From contig NZ_JBDVNC010000005.1 of NCBI RefSeq assembly GCF_039969785.1, positions 62,001 through 126,000 of the forward strand: 64,000 bases of DNA, written 5' to 3'. Numbering within the stretch: position 1 is the first letter of the stretch; every line of letters starts with the position of its first letter. Positions 34,975 through 44,079 of this stretch are shown here, in pieces. The stretch is from Shimia sp039969785. GTDB taxonomy: Bacteria; Pseudomonadota; Alphaproteobacteria; Rhodobacterales; Rhodobacteraceae. A program made the position numbers and the translations under genes. The notes below the pieces were generated by a model. That model was not told the origin of the DNA and ran no database searches. It saw only the letters and a list, made by a program, of their open reading frames with translations.

Positions 34975-35403
34975 ATGGAAAAACGGGAAATCTTGGAACA
35001 ATGGTATCAACGGGTCTGGATCGACGCGGATCTGGATGCCATCGATCAACTGTTCAGTTCGGACACACAGGCTCAGGGCGTATTGCCTGATCTTCAGGTC
35101 GGGCCGGATGATTTTCGCGAACTGGTGCCCATGTTCCTGGAGCTGGTCGAAGAGCCAGCTGTGTCATTGGACAAAGTTATGGAGGATGGGGACTGGGCTG
35201 CGGCGCTATACTCCATGCGGGTAACAAACCCGGCCAACGGCCAGCCGGTGATTGGATCAGGTCAGCTTTTTGCCCGGTTTGAAAACGACAAAATGGTCGA
35301 AACTTATAACAGCTTCGATTTCATGAGCTTCTTTGAACAAATGGGCCTGTTGCCGGAACAATCGTTGGCAATATGCCTGACCGGACAACGAATTGGCGCC
35401 TAG
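34975..35403 (+). CDS. NTF2/SnoaL-like small protein
   Basis: This 142-residue single NTF2-fold domain protein begins REILEQWYQRVWIDADLDAIDQLF and contains DFRELVPMFLELVEEP and FARFENDKMVETYNSFDFMSFFEQMGLLP, the closing pattern of ester-cyclase-like proteins. ATG at 34975 is preferred over 34927, which begins just after the tmRNA region. It is only distantly similar to the SnoaL-like proteins of the first 10 kb. The function is unknown. It seems to be a single-gene unit between tmRNA and the chromate genes. Confidence 0.7.
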   Translation: MEKREILEQWYQRVWIDADLDAIDQLFSSDTQAQGVLPDLQVGPDDFRELVPMFLELVEEPAVSLDKVMEDGDWAAALYSMRVTNPANGQPVIGSGQLFARFENDKMVETYNSFDFMSFFEQMGLLPEQSLAICLTGQRIGA

Positions 35404-35529
35404 GATATCAATTCCACATTGACGAAACGGCCTGGAACATCCATTTTTACCACATGGGGTAACGCGACCACCCCGTGAGGCTCCGGCCCAAGGATCGCAT
35501 CCACTGACCTTTTTCAGAAAGGATGCTTT

Positions 35530-36336
35530 ATGCCGTCTCTCAATGAAATAACTGTTGCGCAGCTGATGCGCTTGTTCGGCGGGCCGTCGACCCCGGTGTT
35601 GCTCGATGTGCGCATCGACGAAGATGCGGATGCCATGCCATTTATCATTCCCGGTTCAATCCGTATTGCCCACAATGACGTCCTTGACCTGTTGCCGAAA
35701 ATCAAAGGGCGCAAGGTTGTCGTGATTTGTCACAAAGGCAAAAAACTCAGCCTTGGCGCCTCTGCGATATTGCGCTCGGTTGGAGTGGAGTCAGAAAGTC
35801 TTACGGGTGGTGTCGTCGATTGGAAAGCGGCAGGTTATCCAATGACCCCGCGCTCTGCATTAACAGGCAAACCCGGTGAACCAACTCTTTGGGTGACCCG
35901 CCATCGTCCTAAAATAGACCGCATTGCCACTCCTTGGTTGATCCGGCGTTTTATTGATCGCGACGCTCGTTTCTTATATGTGCCCCCGGCAGAAGTGTTG
36001 GATGTGGCTGACCGATTCAGTGCCACAGCCTTTGACACCCCCGGTGCGCCTTTTTCCCATGTCGACGGAAAATGCACATTTGACGCCATAATCGGCGCAT
36101 TCAACTTGAGCCACGAACCGCTGGATCGCTTGGCAGAACTTGTGCGGGCGGCAGACACCAACCAACTAGACGCCTCCCCCCAAGCCGCCGGGCTTATGGC
36201 CATGTCAGTTGGCCTGTCACGTCTCTACAAAGACGATCAGGATCAGCTAAACGCAGCCCTGCCCCTTTATGACGCGCTATATCGCTGGGCCCGCGATGGT
36301 TTTGACGAAGTTCACGACCACCAAGAGGCGCGCTAA
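35530..36336 (+). CDS. chrB: Rhodanese-ChrB fusion protein
   Basis: This 268-residue protein has an N-terminal rhodanese domain (about 1-105) with the active Cys in VVVICHKGKKLSLGA (about 60-74), joined to a ChrB C-terminal domain (about 115-260) with RPKIDRIATPWLIRRFID and FDAIIGAFNL. ChrB proteins act as chromate-responsive sensors or support resistance; the rhodanese part may handle sulfur, since chromate enters by sulfate systems. GAAAGGATGC lies just before the start. The chromate transporter begins one base after its stop. Confidence 0.85.
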   Translation: MPSLNEITVAQLMRLFGGPSTPVLLDVRIDEDADAMPFIIPGSIRIAHNDVLDLLPKIKGRKVVVICHKGKKLSLGASAILRSVGVESESLTGGVVDWKAAGYPMTPRSALTGKPGEPTLWVTRHRPKIDRIATPWLIRRFIDRDARFLYVPPAEVLDVADRFSATAFDTPGAPFSHVDGKCTFDAIIGAFNLSHEPLDRLAELVRAADTNQLDASPQAAGLMAMSVGLSRLYKDDQDQLNAALPLYDALYRWARDGFDEVHDHQEAR

Positions 36337-36337
36337 A

Positions 36338-37582
36338 ATGGCCGAAACATCGTATTCAGACCTGTTTCGGGTCTTTGGACGTATTGGATTGCTGTCTTTT
36401 GGGGGCCCCGCCGCTCAGATCAGCCTGATGCACCGTGAACTGGTCGACCGAACCGGTTGGCTCTCAGAAGAAGAATTTCTGGGATCATTGTCCTTTTGCA
36501 TGCTGTTGCCCGGTCCCGAAGCCATGCAGCTGTCCACATTCTGCGGATGGAAATTGCGTGGAACACCGGGCGGCTTGCTGGCCGGGCTACTCTTTGTCCT
36601 GCCCGGCGCGGCCATAATATTTGCCCTCGCCGCGCTTTATCTCAGCGTTGGGGATCTCCCGCTGGTTCAGGCTGCCTTTCTTGGTATCAAGGCCGCCGTT
36701 GTCGCCATTATCCTTCAGGCGCTTTTGCGTCTCTCGCGCAAAGTGCTGCTTGGGCCGCTGGAATGGGGCGTCGCTTTGGCCAGTTTCGCCTGCCTTTATA
36801 CCGGGATCGCACCATTTCCAGCAGTTATTGCGGCTGCTGCCCTTATCGGTTTTTTACGCCCGGCGACTGGTGATCCGGCGCCACATGTTTCACACAAAAC
36901 AACGCTCACCCAAACCCTCAAAACGGTCGCCTTTTGGGGCGCCTTGTGGGCCTTCCCAATTCTGATTCTTGCCGCGCTCGACGCACAATTCCTGACCAAC
37001 ATCGCAATTTTCTTTTCCAAACTGGCCGTGGTCACATTTGGCGGCGCCTATGCCGTCCTTGCCTACATGGTTCAGGCGGTTGTGCAGGACTTTGGCTGGA
37101 TCACAACGGGCGAAATGATGGATGCGCTTGGTCTGGCCGAAACCACGCCCGGCCCGCTGATCCTTGTCACACAATTTGTAGCGACGGTAGCCGGGCATCA
37201 TCAAGGTGGGGCAACGCTGGCAATACTGGCAGGGATTACAGCGCTCTGGTGCACCTTTATTCCTTGTTTTCTATGGATTTTTGCAGGTGCCCCGCATGTA
37301 TCCGGCATCCTGAACACCCCCAAACTGAAAAAGGCGCTGCACGTGATTTCGGCTGCTGTCACTGGGGTTATCATCAATCTCAGCCTTTGGTTCACGCTCT
37401 CCCTGCTGTTTGGCACTTTGTCGTCAGAAACAGGCATTCCCCTGCCCGATCTGACCCAATTTGACACAATGACGGCGGTCCTGATCGCTCTCGCCATCGC
37501 GTTGTTATTACTGGCGCGACTACCGCTTTTGATGGTGCTTGGTGTCTGTGCAGTTGCCGCTGCAGTTCCTGCGCTGATCTAA
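36338..37582 (+). CDS. chrA: Chromate transporter, two-domain ChrA
   Basis: This 414-residue efflux permease has two homologous halves. Each starts with the conserved Gly-rich helix: FGRIGLLSFGGPAAQISLM (about 11-29) and FSKLAVVTFGGAYAVLAYM (about 225-243). Each half then has a Pro-Gly-Pro signature: CMLLPGPEAMQLSTFCGW and LAETTPGPLILVTQFVA. About ten to twelve helices are predicted. ATG at 36338 is chosen since it follows the chrB stop; the longer frame lies within chrB. It exports chromate. Confidence 0.93.
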   Translation: MAETSYSDLFRVFGRIGLLSFGGPAAQISLMHRELVDRTGWLSEEEFLGSLSFCMLLPGPEAMQLSTFCGWKLRGTPGGLLAGLLFVLPGAAIIFALAALYLSVGDLPLVQAAFLGIKAAVVAIILQALLRLSRKVLLGPLEWGVALASFACLYTGIAPFPAVIAAAALIGFLRPATGDPAPHVSHKTTLTQTLKTVAFWGALWAFPILILAALDAQFLTNIAIFFSKLAVVTFGGAYAVLAYMVQAVVQDFGWITTGEMMDALGLAETTPGPLILVTQFVATVAGHHQGGATLAILAGITALWCTFIPCFLWIFAGAPHVSGILNTPKLKKALHVISAAVTGVIINLSLWFTLSLLFGTLSSETGIPLPDLTQFDTMTAVLIALAIALLLLARLPLLMVLGVCAVAAAVPALI

Positions 37583-37664
37583 CCCGTAAAAATTTGCGGC
37601 AGGTCGTCTTTCGTTTCCTGCCGAATCTACTATGGTGAGGTCAAAGACACTCAAGAAGGCCGCC

Positions 37665-38126
37665 ATGTCCCGAACGATTGATTATGGAAACCTGATGCAT
37701 CGCGCCATGCGCAGTCTCATTCAAGAGGTGTTGGAGGATGTTCAGAAAAACGGGCTTCCCGGTGAACATCATTTCTTTATCACGTTTGATACACAGCATC
37801 CCGACGTTGATATCGCGGATTGGCTTGCCGACCGCTATCCCGGCGAAATGACGGTTGTGATGCAGCACTGGTATGACAATCTCGAAGTGACGGATGAAGG
37901 GTTTGGCATCACGCTCAACTTTGGCGATTCCCCGGAACCTCTTTATATTCCTTACGATTCTATCAAAACCTTCGTTGATCCATCGGTTGAGTTTGGACTG
38001 CGGTTTGAAACACAGGATGATGAGGACGAAATCGAAGAGATTTTGGAAGAATCCGAACTGGAAGCCGAGGAAGAAGCGCCGCAAAAAGATGCGGACGTGG
38101 TCAGCCTGGACAGCTTCCGAAAGTAA
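37665..38126 (+). CDS. sspB: SspB-type ClpXP adaptor (alpha class)
   Basis: This 153-residue protein tethers ssrA-tagged proteins to ClpXP. It has a substrate-binding fold (about 1-115) with LPGEHHFFITFDTQ (about 31-44), HWYDNLEV and FGITLNFGDSPEPLYIPYDSI (split). An acidic linker rich in Glu and Asp (about 120-143) leads to the C-terminal ClpX-binding motif VVSLDSFRK. ATG at 37665 replaces the tracked upstream start because the family begins with a short helix (RTIDYGNLMH). Its target tag is encoded nearby. Confidence 0.92.
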   Translation: MSRTIDYGNLMHRAMRSLIQEVLEDVQKNGLPGEHHFFITFDTQHPDVDIADWLADRYPGEMTVVMQHWYDNLEVTDEGFGITLNFGDSPEPLYIPYDSIKTFVDPSVEFGLRFETQDDEDEIEEILEESELEAEEEAPQKDADVVSLDSFRK

Positions 38127-38145
38127 CACGAGCGATACAGGATCA

Positions 38146-38168
38146 CGCCACCGCGACGTTTTGTGGCG
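38146..38168 (+). terminator. Possible terminator after sspB
   Basis: CGCCAC (38146-38151) pairs with GTGGCG (38163-38168), with TTTT in the loop, 20 bases after the sspB stop. The stem is only six pairs and no T-run follows, so a rho-independent terminator is uncertain. Confidence 0.35.
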
Positions 38169-38256
38169 AAACGTTAGCGGTATCCCACGGTATACAGTAT
38201 TGCACTTTGCGCCCTTTAGGGTATGACATTCGTGACTTGATTTACCGGAGGTCACG

Positions 38257-39651
38257 ATGGCTCAAACTCGCACCGAAACCGACAGCTTTGGCCCGCTGGA
38301 AGTCCCCACTGACAAATATTGGGGCGCCCAAACGCAACGTTCGATCATGAATTTCCCAATTGGCTGGGAAAAACAGCCCATCGCCATCGTGCGCGCATTG
38401 GGTGTGATCAAACAGGCGTGCGCCATGGCCAACATGGCCAGCGGCAAACTTGACGCCAAAATCGGCGAAGCCGTTATTCAGGCCGCGTCCGAAGTGGTCG
38501 CTGGCAAATTTGATGACAACTTCCCATTGGTCGTCTGGCAAACCGGGTCGGGCACTCAGTCCAACATGAACTCCAACGAAGTGATCGCCAACCGGGCCAT
38601 CGAACTTCTGGGTGGCGTGATTGGTTCCAAAGACCCTGTGCATCCCAATGATCACTGCAACATGGGCCAGTCTTCCAACGACACATTCCCCACAGCCATG
38701 CATATCGCCACCGCGATGTCCGTGCGCGACGTGCTGATGCCCGGTTTGACCAAACTGGCCGAAGGTCTTGAGGCCAAGGCCGAGGAATTCAAAGACATCA
38801 TCAAGATCGGCCGCACCCATACGCAGGATGCGACTCCCCTGACACTGGGTCAGGAATTTGGCGGCTATGCGCACCAGATCCGTCAGGGCATTGCACGTGT
38901 GAATGCCGCCCTGCCCGGCATTTATGAACTGGCGCAAGGCGGCACTGCCGTTGGCACCGGCCTGAATACACAACATGGCTGGAGCGAAACGGTTGCGGCA
39001 AACATGGCCGAAATCACCGACCTGCCTTTTGTGACTGCACCTAACAAATTCGAAGCACTGGCAGCACATGACGCCATGGTCTTCATGTCCGGCGCGCTCG
39101 CCACTGTGGCCGGGTCGATGTACAAAATCGCCAACGACATCCGTTTCCTTGGCTCCGGTCCCCGCTCGGGTCTGGGCGAATTGATCCTGCCGGAAAACGA
39201 ACCGGGATCGTCGATCATGCCGGGCAAGGTCAACCCGACACAGGCCGAAGCGATGACACAGGTCGCCGCACACGTCATGGGCAACAACGCCGCCATGACC
39301 TTTGCCGGCAGCCAGGGTCATTTCGAACTGAACGTCTACAATCCAATGATGTCCTACAATCTGCTGCAATCGATCCAGCTTTTGGGCGATGTCGCAGACA
39401 GCTTTACGACGCGCATGCTGAACGGCATTCAGGCCAACGAGCCGCGCATCGACAAGCTGATGAAGGAATCGCTGATGCTGGTCACGGCGCTTGCGCCAAC
39501 AATCGGCTATGACAACGCGACCAAGGTTGCCAAAACCGCGCATAAAAACGGCACCACCCTCAAGGAAGAGGCCATCGCGCTTGGCTTTGTCGACTCAGAA
39601 ACATTTGACGCCGTGGTTCGCCCGGAACAAATGGTTGGACCCAAAGACTGA
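38257..39651 (+). CDS. fumC: Fumarate hydratase, class II
   Basis: This 464-residue enzyme interconverts fumarate and malate. It has NMNSNEVIANRAIELLGG (about 105-122), the site residues GRTHTQDATPLTLGQEFGG (about 186-204), TGLNTQHGW, and the signature GSSIMPGKVNP (about 317-327). CGGAGG lies before the ATG. The stop overlaps the start of a small DUF4169 gene, giving a three-gene unit with a ribbon-helix-helix gene. Confidence 0.96.
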   Translation: MAQTRTETDSFGPLEVPTDKYWGAQTQRSIMNFPIGWEKQPIAIVRALGVIKQACAMANMASGKLDAKIGEAVIQAASEVVAGKFDDNFPLVVWQTGSGTQSNMNSNEVIANRAIELLGGVIGSKDPVHPNDHCNMGQSSNDTFPTAMHIATAMSVRDVLMPGLTKLAEGLEAKAEEFKDIIKIGRTHTQDATPLTLGQEFGGYAHQIRQGIARVNAALPGIYELAQGGTAVGTGLNTQHGWSETVAANMAEITDLPFVTAPNKFEALAAHDAMVFMSGALATVAGSMYKIANDIRFLGSGPRSGLGELILPENEPGSSIMPGKVNPTQAEAMTQVAAHVMGNNAAMTFAGSQGHFELNVYNPMMSYNLLQSIQLLGDVADSFTTRMLNGIQANEPRIDKLMKESLMLVTALAPTIGYDNATKVAKTAHKNGTTLKEEAIALGFVDSETFDAVVRPEQMVGPKD

Positions 39652-39827
39652 TGTCTGAGCCGGTCAACCTGAACCGGTTTCGAAAACAAAAGACGCGGGC
39701 TGCCAAAAAGGCCCGCGCCGACCAAAACGCTGTCAAATTCGGCCGCACCAAAGCCGAAAAAGACAGCACGTCACATGCGGCTGATAAAGCAGCGGATCAT
39801 GTCGACAAACACAAACTGGACGAGTGA
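39651..39827 (+). CDS. DUF4169-type small basic protein
   Basis: This small protein of 58 residues is rich in Lys, Arg and Ala. It begins MSEPVNLNRFRKQKTRAAK and closes DKHKLDE. The ATG shares bases with the fumC stop (CTGATG) and its stop overlaps the next start (TGATG), which strongly supports translation despite the short length. It matches the DUF4169 family I remember from alphaproteobacteria near fumC. Function is unknown; nucleic acid or protein binding by the basic helix is possible. Confidence 0.8.
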   Translation: MSEPVNLNRFRKQKTRAAKKARADQNAVKFGRTKAEKDSTSHAADKAADHVDKHKLDE

Positions 39828-40054
39828 TGAGCGCGCGCCCCGTCAAACGCTCTCTGACCCTCAAAGGTCATCGCACCAGCGTCTCACTCGAAGACGATTT
39901 CTGGCACGCGTTTCGCGAGATTTCTGAAATTAAGTCGATACCAATCAACGCGCTAGCCGCCGAAATTGATGCGAAACGAGATCTGGAAACAGGCCTCGCC
40001 ACAGCGATCCGACTATACGTTTTGGCCTATTACAAAAACCGCGCCCACCCCTGA
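39827..40054 (+). CDS. Ribbon-helix-helix domain protein
   Basis: This 75-residue protein has the RHH pattern of strand KRSLTLKGHRTSVSLEDDFW (split), helix FREISEIKSIP, then INALAAEIDAKRD and LATAIRLYVLAYYKNR. This form (RHH_4-like) is common in alphaproteobacteria after fumC. It may bind DNA as a dimer and control genes nearby, but no target is visible. The ATG at 39827 overlaps the preceding stop; a GTG three bases earlier is less likely. Confidence 0.85.
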   Translation: MSARPVKRSLTLKGHRTSVSLEDDFWHAFREISEIKSIPINALAAEIDAKRDLETGLATAIRLYVLAYYKNRAHP

Positions 40055-40112
40055 TCACACGCCTTCAGTAATCCCAAAATACGCGCGCCGCAGGCACCCA
40101 ACAGACCAGAAA

Positions 40113-40523
40113 TCAGACAGCGTCAGCCGCCACCAGGCGAATGCGTTCGATCATCGCCCGCAACCCGTTGGATCGCTGTGACGACAGATGTTCGTTCAGA
40201 CCAAGCCGCTCCATCTCGGCGCGCGCATCCACTTTCAAAACATCTGCAACCGGCAATCCGCTATACAGCTTGCGCAACAAAGCAATCAGACCGCGCACAA
40301 TCATCGCGTCGCTGTCACCTTCAAAACTGAATACACCGTTCTCAATACGCGGATGCAGCCAGACCTGACTGGCACAGCCATCCACCTTGGTGGCGGCCAC
40401 CTTCAGCGCGTCATCCAGCGGTGGCATGTCCTTGCCCTGCTCGATGACAAAGCGATACCGGTCTTCCCAGTCGTCAAAAAACTCAAAATCTTCGACGATC
40501 TCTTCAAATGCTTCAGTCGCCAT
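40113..40523 (-). CDS. sufE: SufE-family sulfur acceptor
   Basis: This 136-residue protein takes persulfide from SufS for Fe-S cluster assembly. The family pattern is clear: FEFFDDWEDRYRFVIEQGK (about 13-31), the catalytic Cys in KVDGCASQVWL (about 50), GDSDAMIVRGLIALL and NGLRAMIERI. AGGAGA precedes the start. It stands alone, away from the suf operon, divergent from the lipoprotein gene. Confidence 0.93.
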   Translation of the reverse strand: MATEAFEEIVEDFEFFDDWEDRYRFVIEQGKDMPPLDDALKVAATKVDGCASQVWLHPRIENGVFSFEGDSDAMIVRGLIALLRKLYSGLPVADVLKVDARAEMERLGLNEHLSSQRSNGLRAMIERIRLVAADAV

Positions 40524-40647
40524 GCCGGTTCTCCTTTGATCGACAGTGACCTAAGCGGCCTTAAGCAAAAGGTCCACCCCGCCATTCACGCTTTTCAAGC
40601 CGTCCGGGATGCGGTAACTCAATGAGGCAAAGAATGAGGCCCGATTG

Positions 40648-41139
40648 ATGCGCATTGCCCTGTCTGTATTGTTGATCTCCACGCTTACTCTCAGCGCCTG
40701 CCAGTCGCGTTGGAATCCGTCAACCTGGTTTGATGGCAATAACCAGGTGCCCAAGGGTGACGTGAACCCTTTGCTGCCGCCTGAAAGCCAGGGTCTGTTT
40801 TCGCCGGGACCGGATCCTGTTTATCCCGGCACACCTGTTTTGCAAATTCAATCTCTCAAAGTCGAGCGTGTCCCCGAAGGGGCTCTGATCACGGCTGTAG
40901 GCCTGCCTTTAACGCACGGTGTTTTTGACATTCGATTGCGTCCCAGAAATGAAGGTAAAGTCGAAAACGGTGTTCTGACGCTGGACCTTCTGGCCATCCA
41001 ACCGCCCGGTTCACCGCGTGGCGGCAACGAACAGTCCAGGGAAGTCACAGCCGGTTATGTCGCGACCAATCAAGACCTGCAAGGTGTACGCACAATCAGG
41101 GTGGCTGGTGCACAAAACGCCCGAGAGGCGCGCCGTTAA
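40648..41139 (+). CDS. Putative lipoprotein
   Basis: This 163-residue protein has a type II signal peptide; the lipobox LSAC puts the lipid-attached Cys at about residue 18. The mature part starts QSRWNPSTWFDG and has a beta-rich domain with VERVPEGALITAVGLPLTHG and FDIRLRPRNEGKVENGVLTLDL. I do not recognise a domain. The ATG at 40648 directly follows an in-frame TTG, which is less likely. It may be an outer-membrane lipoprotein conserved in Rhodobacterales; no function is suggested by neighbours. Confidence 0.75.
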   Translation: MRIALSVLLISTLTLSACQSRWNPSTWFDGNNQVPKGDVNPLLPPESQGLFSPGPDPVYPGTPVLQIQSLKVERVPEGALITAVGLPLTHGVFDIRLRPRNEGKVENGVLTLDLLAIQPPGSPRGGNEQSREVTAGYVATNQDLQGVRTIRVAGAQNAREARR

Positions 41140-41197
41140 ACAGCACTTACACCGACGCAATACAGACGTTGTGCCGACACAGCCCAATTGAAGCTGT

Positions 41198-42355
41198 CTA
41201 AAGCGTCACGATCCGAACGGATCCGCCTTTTGCGGCCAGGGCAACGCGCCCTTCACATAGACGCAATGCATCCTCGCCAAACACTTCGTTGCGCCAGCCA
41301 TGCAATGCGGCCACATCTCTGTTACCAGATGCCAGCAAATCCAGCTCTGACGCCGTTGCGATCAGCTTGGGCGCCACACCAGAGCTTTCGGTCTTGGCCT
41401 TCAACAGCACACGCAGCAGATCAGCCAAAGCCGGGTTAACCTGTTGTTTGTCATCGCGCTTTTCAACAACCGGCATATCTTCCGGTGCACAGTTTTTGCC
41501 AAGCTCAACGGCCTTTAGAATACCTTCTGCGATCTCACCGCGACGGGCTTCACGCAACAACAGCCGCGACCGGCCAAGATCATTCAGGCTGCCGGGTTTG
41601 GTCGAGGCAAGCTCAATTAACGCATCATCCTTGTACACCCGGTTTCTCGGCACGTTCCGGCTTTGTGCATACCCTTCACGAAAGCGCGCCAACTCTCTGA
41701 CAATACTCAGGAATTTGGGAGAATTGGTGCGCGTTTTTACACGTTTCCACGCTTGGGACGGCTTAACAGTATACGTGTCCGGGTGGGTTAACAGCTGAAG
41801 CTCTTCTTCCACCCAATGACTGCGCCCGGACTCTTGCAAACGTGCGGCAAGAAATTCGTAGACGCGCCGCAAATGGGTCACATCCGCCAGCGCATATTTC
41901 TGCTGTGCGTCGGTCAGCGGGCGTCGGGACCAGTCGGTAAATCTACTTGATTTATCAACACCTTGCTTGACGATCTTACGAACCAGCGTTTCGTAGCCCA
42001 CCTGTTCGCCAAACCCGCAAACCATGGCCGCAACCTGTGTATCGAACAACGGTTCCGGAAAAACCTGCGCCTCAACAAAGAAAATTTCCAGATCCTGGCG
42101 GGCGGCATGAAAGACCTTTACCACACTCGTGTCGCGAAACAGGTCGTATAATGGCTCCAGCGACAAACCCTCAACCAGCGGATCAATCAGAACGGCAGTG
42201 TCGTCATCTTCGCCCGGCACGGCCATCTGTATCAGGCACAGTTTGGAATAATACGTACGTTCCCGAAGAAATTCCGTATCAATCGTTACATAAGGAAACC
42301 CCCGCGCCATCTCACAAAACTGGGCAAGGTCTTCCGTGGTTGTCAGGGTTCTCAT
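41198..42355 (-). CDS. rnd: Ribonuclease D
   Basis: This 385-residue 3'-5' exoribonuclease trims tRNA 3' ends. The DEDD exonuclease site shows VTIDTEFLRE (about 23-32), HAARQDLEIFF (about 79-89) and QKYALADVTHL (about 149-159, Tyr and Asp). Two HRDC domains follow (about 210-290 and 300-380). ATG at 42355 gives the normal family N-terminus; the longer frame start is unlikely. Confidence 0.93.
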   Translation of the reverse strand: MRTLTTTEDLAQFCEMARGFPYVTIDTEFLRERTYYSKLCLIQMAVPGEDDDTAVLIDPLVEGLSLEPLYDLFRDTSVVKVFHAARQDLEIFFVEAQVFPEPLFDTQVAAMVCGFGEQVGYETLVRKIVKQGVDKSSRFTDWSRRPLTDAQQKYALADVTHLRRVYEFLAARLQESGRSHWVEEELQLLTHPDTYTVKPSQAWKRVKTRTNSPKFLSIVRELARFREGYAQSRNVPRNRVYKDDALIELASTKPGSLNDLGRSRLLLREARRGEIAEGILKAVELGKNCAPEDMPVVEKRDDKQQVNPALADLLRVLLKAKTESSGVAPKLIATASELDLLASGNRDVAALHGWRNEVFGEDALRLCEGRVALAAKGGSVRIVTL

Positions 42356-42442
42356 ATGTGGAGGATCTTCTTTTTTCTGCGTTGCCTGTATTTGATAACA
42401 AGAATTACGCACAATCTAAGGGGAATGCAAACTTACCTTAGG

Positions 42443-43036
42443 TTACAAACGGATTAGCGACGTATCGCCACCAGCAAAGCGGCGCAAAACCGCCGGATAA
42501 AGCCTGTGCTCTTGCGCAAGAACGCGTGTCGCCAGCGTCTCAGCCGTATCGCCGTCCAGCACCGGCACATTGGCCTGTCCTAAAATCGGCCCATCATCCA
42601 ACGCCGGTGTCACCAGATGCACAGTGCAGCCATGTTCACGATCCCCGGCTTCCAGGGCCCGAGCATGTGTATGCAACCCTTTATATTTAGGTAGCAAAGA
42701 CGGATGGATATTCAGCATTTTCCCGTCCCAGGGTGCGACGAATCCCTCAGTCAGGACCCGCATGAACCCGGCCAGACATAGAATGTCAGGCGACACCTTG
42801 TCCAATTCAGCTTGCAAAGCGGCCTCAAACGCGGGGCGGTTGCCTTTGAACGGGCGATGATCCACCACCGCCGTTGCGACGCCCATCTCCTGCGCCTTTT
42901 TCAGACCGCCCGCATCGGCGCCATTCGCCAACACCAGCACAGGTTCGCCCGCGTGATCGCCGCTTTGCATGTCCTCGACAAGCCGGACCATGTTTGACCC
43001 GCCACCTGAAATGAATATGGCGACGCGTTTTTTCAC
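42443..43036 (-). CDS. purN: Phosphoribosylglycinamide formyltransferase
   Basis: This 197-residue enzyme adds the formyl group from 10-formyl-THF to GAR in purine synthesis. It has FISGGGSNM (phosphate loop, about 9-17), CLAGFMRVLT, the catalytic Asn and His of MLNIHPSLLP (about 106-115) and Asp in ALDDGPILGQ (about 143). Its start is a GTG at 43036 that overlaps the purM stop (GTGA), so the two are coupled. Confidence 0.95.
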   Translation of the reverse strand: MKKRVAIFISGGGSNMVRLVEDMQSGDHAGEPVLVLANGADAGGLKKAQEMGVATAVVDHRPFKGNRPAFEAALQAELDKVSPDILCLAGFMRVLTEGFVAPWDGKMLNIHPSLLPKYKGLHTHARALEAGDREHGCTVHLVTPALDDGPILGQANVPVLDGDTAETLATRVLAQEHRLYPAVLRRFAGGDTSLIRL

Positions 43037-44079
43037 AACAGGCTGCCCGAATACCGCATCCCGGCCCCTTGGGTGATATGGCCCATCCGATAGACTGTTT
43101 CGCCCTGCTCTTTCAGCAAAGCTTCCAACGCGTCTGCCCGATCAGCTGACACCGACAGGATCATGCCCACGCCGCAGTTGAACGTCTTGAGCAATTCCGC
43201 CTCTTCCATACCGCCGGTCGCTGCCAACCATTTGAACACGTCAGGCAAGCCCCACGCAGTCAGATCCACATCTGCGCCCAGCCCTTCTGGCAGAACACGT
43301 GGCAGGTTTTCCGTCAGACCACCGCCGGTGATATGCGCCAACGCGTGCACGCCACCCGCCCGCACTGCAGCCAGCGCTTGCTTCACATACAGCCGTGTTG
43401 GCGCGAGCAAGGCCGCCCCCAATGATCCTTCGGCCCAGGGACAATCGTCGTCCCACGCCAGTCCGGACAAATCGACCAGCTTGCGCACCAGCGAATAGCC
43501 ATTGGAATGCACACCATTGCTGGCCAGACCCAACAAAACGTCGCCCTCAGCCACGCCATCCGGCAAATCCGCGCCGCGTTCCATCGCGCCCACAGAGAAC
43601 CCGGCCAGATCGAAATCACCGGCTTCGTACATGCCTGGCATTTCTGCCGTTTCGCCGCCAATCAGGGCACAACCGGATTGGAAACACCCTTCCGCGATAC
43701 CTTCGATGATGCGCGCGGCAGTTTCTGTCTCAAGCTTGCCTGTCGCAAAGTAGTCGAGGAAAAACAAGGGTTCAGCCCCCTGACACACCAGATCGTTGAC
43801 ACACATCGCCACCAGATCAATGCCAACACCGTCGACATTTCCGGTATCGATTGCGATGCGCAGCTTGGTACCCACACCGTCAGTGGCGGCCACAAGGATC
43901 GGATCGACATATCCGGCCGCCTTCAGATCGAACAACGCGCCAAATCCGCCCAGCCCGGCCATCACGCCGCTGCGTGTCGTGCGCTTGGCTGCTGGCTTGA
44001 TCCGCTCAACCAATGCGTTGCCAGCGTCAATATCCACGCCTGCATCCGCATACGTTATGCCGTTTTTACCGTCGCTCAT
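43033..44079 (-). CDS. purM: Phosphoribosylformylglycinamidine cyclo-ligase (AIR synthetase)
   Basis: This 348-residue ATP enzyme closes the imidazole ring of purines. It starts ITYADAGVDIDAGNALVERI, with GVMAGLGGFGALFDL (about 34-48), ATDGVGTKLRIA, MCVNDLVCQGAEPLFFLDYFA (split) and the GGETAEMPGMYEAGDFDLAG region. ATG at 44079 has AGTGG nearby but no strong ribosome site; the longer frame start at 44109 is unlikely. purN follows in the same operon. Confidence 0.95.
   Translation of the reverse strand: MSDGKNGITYADAGVDIDAGNALVERIKPAAKRTTRSGVMAGLGGFGALFDLKAAGYVDPILVAATDGVGTKLRIAIDTGNVDGVGIDLVAMCVNDLVCQGAEPLFFLDYFATGKLETETAARIIEGIAEGCFQSGCALIGGETAEMPGMYEAGDFDLAGFSVGAMERGADLPDGVAEGDVLLGLASNGVHSNGYSLVRKLVDLSGLAWDDDCPWAEGSLGAALLAPTRLYVKQALAAVRAGGVHALAHITGGGLTENLPRVLPEGLGADVDLTAWGLPDVFKWLAATGGMEEAELLKTFNCGVGMILSVSADRADALEALLKEQGETVYRMGHITQGAGMRYSGSLL

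Noticed and set aside
38242..39543. Minus-strand frame of 433 codons over fumC
   Set aside because: fumC has complete signatures; the antisense frame is His/Gly-rich with no domain.
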